A stretch of DNA of 30,845 bases from JADKFD01 sp050250665 (GTDB lineage: Bacteria > Pseudomonadota > Gammaproteobacteria > Xanthomonadales > SZUA-5), in contig JBFWOF010000066.1 in NCBI GenBank assembly GCA_050250665.1, positions 1 through 30,845 of the forward strand, read 5' to 3'. Below, in pieces: positions 26,820 to 30,845 of the stretch. A program made the translations under genes and the position numbers. Below the pieces are notes generated by a model. The model made no database searches and had not been told where the DNA came from. It was given only the letters and a program-made list of their open reading frames with translations. Positions within the stretch are counted from its first letter, which is position 1, and each line of letters begins with the position of its first letter.

Positions 26820-27231
26820 TTCTTTCTTCCTATTCTTCGACCGCGCCCGCGACAAGGCGCCAGTTTCCACGGCAATCCGCTGCAAATCGGTAAGCGCAAG
26901 CGCGCCGATCCCGTCGAGCCACACGACTTTCGCGATCCAGCGGACAGGAAGAGGGGGATGAAGCGGCCCACATTTGACCTTGAAAAAAGCGCCCCATCAC
27001 GACTGATCATCTCGATGCGCGGATGGAGGCTAGCGGCATTCGCGTACTTTTGCAAACATCTGCAACGTGAACTGCCTGCACTCGGTCGCAGGGCCCCTTT
27101 GATGTCGACGAAGGCATCAGGCTCGCAGACATTAAAATGGCTTGAACAATGGGGGCTGTCCGACGGATACGAAAGCACTGGATTCCTGCGTTCGCGCGCG
27201 TTCGCGGGAATGACGGGATTTCTCGGCGTGC
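26820..27231. other. Intergenic, no gene seen
   Basis: AT-richer sequence upstream of the beta-helix gene, probably with its promoter. Near the other end, 27181–27216 holds GATTCCTGCG ... CGCGGGAATGACGGG, a common dispersed inverted repeat. Nothing else is recognised. Confidence 0.6.
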
Positions 27232-27600
27232 CTACGGCTTCAGGAGCAGGAACGGCAGCCCCACTGTCAACCCGATCAGCAACACCACCGCCAGCAACTG
27301 CATCAGCATGCGTCCCGGATTGGCCTTGAGTTCGCTGAGGAAGGTGGGTGCCCTGCCCTCGCGGATTTCCTGAGCGCGTTCGGCGCGGACTCGGGTGAGG
27401 CGTTCGCTTTGGTATTGCTGCAGCAGTGCCTTGACTTCAGCGGTGCGTTCGAGGTCGCGTAGCCAGATGCCGCCGGCGGAGATGCCCCAGAAGCCGGGTT
27501 GGGTCTCGTACCAGTCAACATGGTGCTGATCCAGCAGTTCGCGGGTTTCGGCGGCTTCGTCGTCGGTGGCAAGGCGCAGATTGAGCAGGAGTTTGGGCAC
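27232..27600 (-). CDS. DUF6164-like small membrane protein
   Basis: A 122-residue protein. The N-terminal part (about 1–55) is a small alpha/beta domain, MPKLLLNLRLATDDEAAETR then ELLDQHHVDWYETQPGFWGI, with ISAGGIWLRD following; this pattern belongs to a family of uncharacterised proteins I associate with DUF6164 (from memory). A charged helix (about 56–90) leads to one transmembrane segment (about 98–120). It is likely anchored to the inner membrane with a cytoplasmic N-domain similar to putative signal-transducing DUF2007-type folds. Function is unknown. It is monocistronic. Confidence 0.75.
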   Translation of the reverse strand: MPKLLLNLRLATDDEAAETRELLDQHHVDWYETQPGFWGISAGGIWLRDLERTAEVKALLQQYQSERLTRVRAERAQEIREGRAPTFLSELKANPGRMLMQLLAVVLLIGLTVGLPFLLLKP

Positions 27601-27820
27601 CGGGGTTCCGGGTGGTGATTGCAGGGGTGATGATGCCGTACGGCGGGTCCTGTGGCGAAGTCCCGGGGTGTGGGACGTGTGGGCCGACGGGATTCCGGTC
27701 GCGCCGCAAGGGCGCTACGGCGCAAGGCTGAAACGGAGAGTGTCGCCGCGATGTTGATCGCGGACAGAGTCCGCCCCCACAGGAGGCGTGCTTGCGGAGC
27801 TTCCCTGCTGCGGTGAACCG
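27601..27820. repeat. Intergenic REP arms
   Basis: GGTCGCGCCGCAAGGGCGCT at 27697–27716 matches an arm of the 28534–28607 pair. TCGCGGACAGAGTCCGCCCC then CACAGG at 27758–27783 is an inverted arm of the family at 7603–7820. Confidence 0.75.
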
Positions 27821-28246
27821 TCAGATATCGATCTTGTCCAGGCCCTGATTGCGCTCGAAGCTGGCCATGTCGCGGCGGTCGCGCTTGCTGGGACGTCCGG
27901 GTGGTGGCTGGAAGCCCAGGCGGGAGAGTCGCTGGGCTTCGCGTTCGCGCTCGCGGCGGGCGATGCTTTCTTCGGTTTCCTGATACAGCCCGGTGGCCTT
28001 GGTGGCGGGTCCGCGGATGGCGGACAGGGCGGCGACGACGACTTCAAAGCGCTCGATGCCGCGGGAGATGCTGAGAGTGTCACCGATGTGGAGGGTCTTG
28101 GCCGGCTTGCAGCGGGCACCGTTGACTTCGATCTTGCCGCCTTCGATGGCCTGTTTGGCCAGCGAGCGGGTCTTGAAGAATCGCGCGGCCCAGAGCCATT
28201 GGTCGGCTCTGATGTGGGCGGCGGACGATTCCTGGGCGTGGCTCAT
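27821..28246 (-). CDS. hslR: Heat-shock protein 15, S4 RNA-binding
   Basis: A 141-residue S4-domain protein that in E. coli binds free 50S subunits carrying a nascent chain with peptidyl-tRNA, rescuing aborted translation. The S4 domain (about 12–75) shows IRADQWLWAARFFKTRSLAK and GGKIEVNGARCKPAKTLHIG, the alpha-L RNA-binding motif. The C-terminal tail is rich in Arg, Lys and Glu (REREREAQRLSRLGF ... RPSKRDRRD), as in Hsp15. Length is close to E. coli's 133. GGAGAA precedes the ATG. No sigma-32 promoter was found here, unlike htpG. Confidence 0.92.
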   Translation of the reverse strand: MSHAQESSAAHIRADQWLWAARFFKTRSLAKQAIEGGKIEVNGARCKPAKTLHIGDTLSISRGIERFEVVVAALSAIRGPATKATGLYQETEESIARREREREAQRLSRLGFQPPPGRPSKRDRRDMASFERNQGLDKIDI

Positions 28247-28752
28247 GGGTGGTCATTCTCCGGTCTTCGTCGGCGTTGCGCCAGAGCGTGCGGTGGCGGG
28301 GTCCGGTCGAAGGTGGCCTGCTGATGCTTTCAGGCACCTGCCATGAACCCCAAGCGTCATTGCGACCCCGGACTTGATCCGGGGGAAGCAATCCAGGGGC
28401 GTGCGGCGATACCCTGGATTGCTTCGTCGCTGCGCTCCTCGCAATGACGCATCAACAACTTACGTTATGAGTCCATGGAGAGCCACCTGTATCGGCCGAC
28501 ACTGCCCACGGGACATGAACCACCAGCTTGTCCGTAGGAGCGACCTTGCGTCGCGACCGGCAAGTCGCAAATCCCCAGCATTGGTCGCGCCGCAAGGGCG
28601 CTCCTACAGGTGAAGAAAGTCGGCTGCGCAACCGCGCTGACGCAGATCGCAAACGGCAGAATCGAAAGATCCCGGTGAGCCGCTGCGCGGCACACCGGGC
28701 TACGCGTACCCATGTTGGACTGGGCTACGTCTCGAAAGACGCCGTTCCTGTC
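28247..28752. repeat. Intergenic repeats between hslR and htpG
   Basis: No gene. A MITE-like element lies at 28355–28449 with 11-bp inverted ends CGTCATTGCGA/TCGCAATGACG and an inner GCAATCCAGGG/CCCTGGATTGC pair. A GAGAGCCACCTGTATCGGCC block at about 28479–28498 matches 16023–16042. A REP pair with GTAGGAGCGACC/GGGCGCTCCTAC ends is at 28534–28607. A CCCGGTGAGCCGC ... CACCGGG palindrome is at 28671–28699. Confidence 0.8.
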
Positions 28753-30666
28753 TCAGGCCGCAAACAACAGTCCGTTCAGGCGACGCACGAAACCGCTGGG
28801 GTCTTCGAGCTGGCCGCCTTCGCTGAGCACGGCCTGTTCGTAGACCAGGGTCGCCCAATCGGCGAAACGGCCTTCATCGGTTTCGGCGGCGAGCTTGGCG
28901 GTGATGGCGTGCGCGGGGTTGAGTTCCAGTGTCGGCGCGCCGCCGCCGCCAGCAGCCTGTCCTGCCTGCTTCAGCAGGCGCTGGGTGTGCAGGCTGAGCT
29001 CATGCTGATCGACCACCAGCACGGCGGCCGAGTCGCGCAAACGCGAGCTGCCGCGCACGGCCTTGACGCGATCGCCGAGTACGCTCTTCAAGCGATCCGC
29101 CAGCCCTTCGGGCAGGTCAGCGGCGGGCGGCACGCTGGCGCCTTCGACATTGTCGATGTTGCCGAGATCGATATCGCCCTTGGCCACCGACACGAAGGGC
29201 TTGCCGTCAAACTCGTGCAGATAGGACAGCGCCCATTCGTCGATGCGATCGGAGGCCAGCAGCACCTCCACACCCTTGGCGCGGAAGGCCTCGAGGTGCG
29301 GCGAATTGCGCGCCGCTAGATGGCTCTCGGCGGTGATGTAGTAAATCGCCGTCTGGTTGGGTCGCATGCGGCCCAGGTAATCGCTCAACGACACCGTCTG
29401 CGCGGCGCCTTCGCTCTGGGTGGAGGCAAAACGCAGCAGCTTGGCGATGCGCTCGCGGTGGGCGAAATCTTCGGTCAGGCCTTCCTTGAACACCTGGCCG
29501 AACTCACGCCAGAAATCGGCGAATTTCTCTGGCTGATCCTGCGCCAGCTTGTCGAGCTGATCGAGGGTGCGCTTGATCACGGCCGAGCGGATCTGCTGGG
29601 TCAGTCGGTTGTCCTGCAGCAGTTCGCGCGAGACATTCAACGGCAGATCGTCGGAATCGATGACACCGCGGACGAAACGCAGATAGGCCGGCAGCAACTG
29701 CTCCGCGGCATCCATGATGAAGACGCGCTTGATGTAGAGCTTGAGGCCGTGGCGCTCGTCGCGACCACCGCCAAACAGATCGAACGGCGCCTTGCTGGGG
29801 ATGTACAGCAGGCTGGTATAGCTCTGATTGCCCTCGACCTTGTTGTGGCTCCAGCAGAGAGCCTCGCCATCGGAATGGGCCAGATGCTTGAAGAAGCCCT
29901 GATAGTCCTCGTCGCTGAGATCCGCCTTGGGACGGGCCCACAGCGCCGCTGCCTGGTTGACCGTTTCCATCTCGGCGGCTGCCGGCTGCGGCGCCTCGGC
30001 GCCCTCTTCCGCTTCCGGTGCCGGCGGCTGTTCGCCGCGCATGCGGATCGGGAAGGCGATGTGCTCGGAATATTTGTGGATCAGCGAGCGCAGGCGCCAC
30101 GAGGACAGGAACTCGCTCTCGTCTTCCTTCAGGTGCATCACGATTTCGGTGCCGCGGCGCGGGTACTCGACGGTTTCGATGGCGTACTCGCCCTTGCCGT
30201 CGGAGCTCCAGAGCACGCCCTCATTGGCTTCGGCGCCGGCGCGGCGGGTGCGCAGCTCGACCTTGTCGGACACGATGTAGGCCGAGTAGAAGCCGACGCC
30301 GAACTGACCGATCAGCTGCGCATCCTTGCGGGCGTCGCCGCTCAGGGCATCCAGGAATCGACGGGTACCTGAGCGGGCGATGGTGCCGATGTTCTCGACC
30401 ACTTCATCGTGACTCATGCCGATGCCGTTGTCGCGGATGGTCAGCGTGCGGGCGGTCTCGTCGAACTCGATCTCGATCGCCAGCTCCGGGTCACCGGCGA
30501 GCAGCTCGGGCTTGCTCAGGGCTTCGAAACGCAGCTTGTCGAGCGCATCGGAGGCATTCGACACCAGCTCGCGCAGAAAGATTTCCTTGTTCGAATACAG
30601 GGAATGAATGACGAGGTTCAGAACCTGCTGGACTTCGGCCTGAAAGGCACGGGTTTCGGTGGTCAT
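28753..30666 (-). CDS. htpG: Chaperone HtpG (bacterial Hsp90)
   Basis: ATP-dependent homodimeric chaperone of 637 residues, normal for the family. The N-terminal GHKL ATPase domain (about 1–225) has the nucleotide motifs [26 protein letters not shown] and [15 protein letters not shown]. The middle domain (about 240–510) has [16 protein letters not shown] with the conserved catalytic arginine region. The C-terminal dimerisation domain follows and, as in bacteria, lacks the MEEVD tail. An Ala/Pro/Glu-rich insert lies near residue 225, where the charged linker sits in eukaryotes. The ATG at 30666 is chosen over a longer frame because family similarity starts at [16 protein letters not shown] and the promoter lies within the upstream frame. 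Confidence 0.97.
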
Positions 30667-30698
30667 GGACTCGGGACTCAGACAAAGAGGTGGTCTGG

Positions 30699-30726
30699 AA
30701 TTGGGGATCGTGGCTGGGCTTTTCAA
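30699..30726 (-). promoter_or_regulatory. Sigma-32 (heat-shock) promoter of htpG
   Basis: On the minus strand, TTGAAA (30726–30721) and CCCCAATT (30706–30699) are separated by 14 bases, matching the RpoH consensus CTTGAAA-N13–15-CCCCAT-T. The predicted transcript starts about 25 bases before the ATG at 30666. Confidence 0.75.
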
Positions 30727-30800
30727 TGGCGGTGTCGATGCTGTGCCGCCATTGCGAGCCAGCGGTGTAGGGTCGACAGTGCTCAAGGGCCATGTACCCC

Positions 30801-30845
30801 GGCGTCATTGCGTCCCCGGACGTGTTCCGGGGTCGCACTGACGCC
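30801..30845. repeat. Inverted-repeat element at window edge
   Basis: GGCGTCATTGCG and CGCACTGACGCC flank a CCCCGGA/TCCGGGG pair. The ends resemble the MITE-like element at 28355–28449. It runs to the window end. Confidence 0.6.

Noticed and set aside
29320..30372. 350-codon plus-strand frame across htpG
   Set aside because: Antisense to htpG with no recognisable domain.

Overview
The window is high-GC gammaproteobacterial chromosome, most likely Xanthomonadales (Rhodanobacteraceae/Xanthomonadaceae-like). The evidence is the carA–carB–greA and fabA–fabB gene orders, Xanthomonad-style paired REP hairpins in nearly every intergenic gap, a DUF6164-type protein, and exported proteins ending in 'DGFE'. 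The family-level placement is inference. No tRNA, rRNA, CRISPR array, complete insertion sequence or prophage was seen.

Layout. (1) 1–3828: a repeat block, then an alkane hydroxylase (alkB, minus) divergent from an AraC-type regulator (plus) followed by a small hypothetical gene, then an outer-membrane beta-barrel protein. (2) 4327–7525: proC–yggT operon and a large lipoprotein of unknown function. (3) 7851–13200, minus strand: carA, a four-helix-bundle gene sitting between carA and carB, carB and greA, with greA overlapping carB. (4) 13411–15845, minus: a two-helix membrane protein with a second copy about 10.7 kb away, and a secreted zinc amidase. (5) 16565–17656, plus: a compact unit of a CCGGCCGG-tailed small protein, a lipoprotein cytochrome c and a DGC-domain protein, preceded by an FNR/Dnr-like box. 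(6) 17689–19415, minus: fabA–fabB, the anaerobic unsaturated fatty acid branch. (7) 19621–21598, plus: a small hypothetical gene and a secreted five-heme cytochrome c. (8) 21650–23870: an unusual 2.2-kb array with more than 20 copies of a GGACACCCA-centred repeat, interleaved with truncated copies of a ParE-like toxin gene and of the 3' end of a neighbouring membrane-protein gene. (9) 23844–26819: the intact membrane gene, the second two-helix paralog, a probable IS66-type transposase remnant and a secreted beta-helix protein. (10) 27232–30666, minus: DUF6164-like protein, Hsp15 (hslR) and HtpG, the last with a clear sigma-32-type promoter.

Housekeeping genes (pyrimidine/arginine precursor, proline, fatty acid, chaperones) look intact. 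The notable biology lies between genes. Several repeat families share a GGGTGTCC / GGGACACCC core. The 21.65–23.87 kb array appears to have grown by repeated segmental duplication in which gene 3' ends were copied and joined through this core, so that unrelated reading frames now end in the same residues (KWVS). Similar but weaker 3'-end copying is seen downstream of alkB, and repeat-derived tails are seen on CarA and the four-helix-bundle protein.
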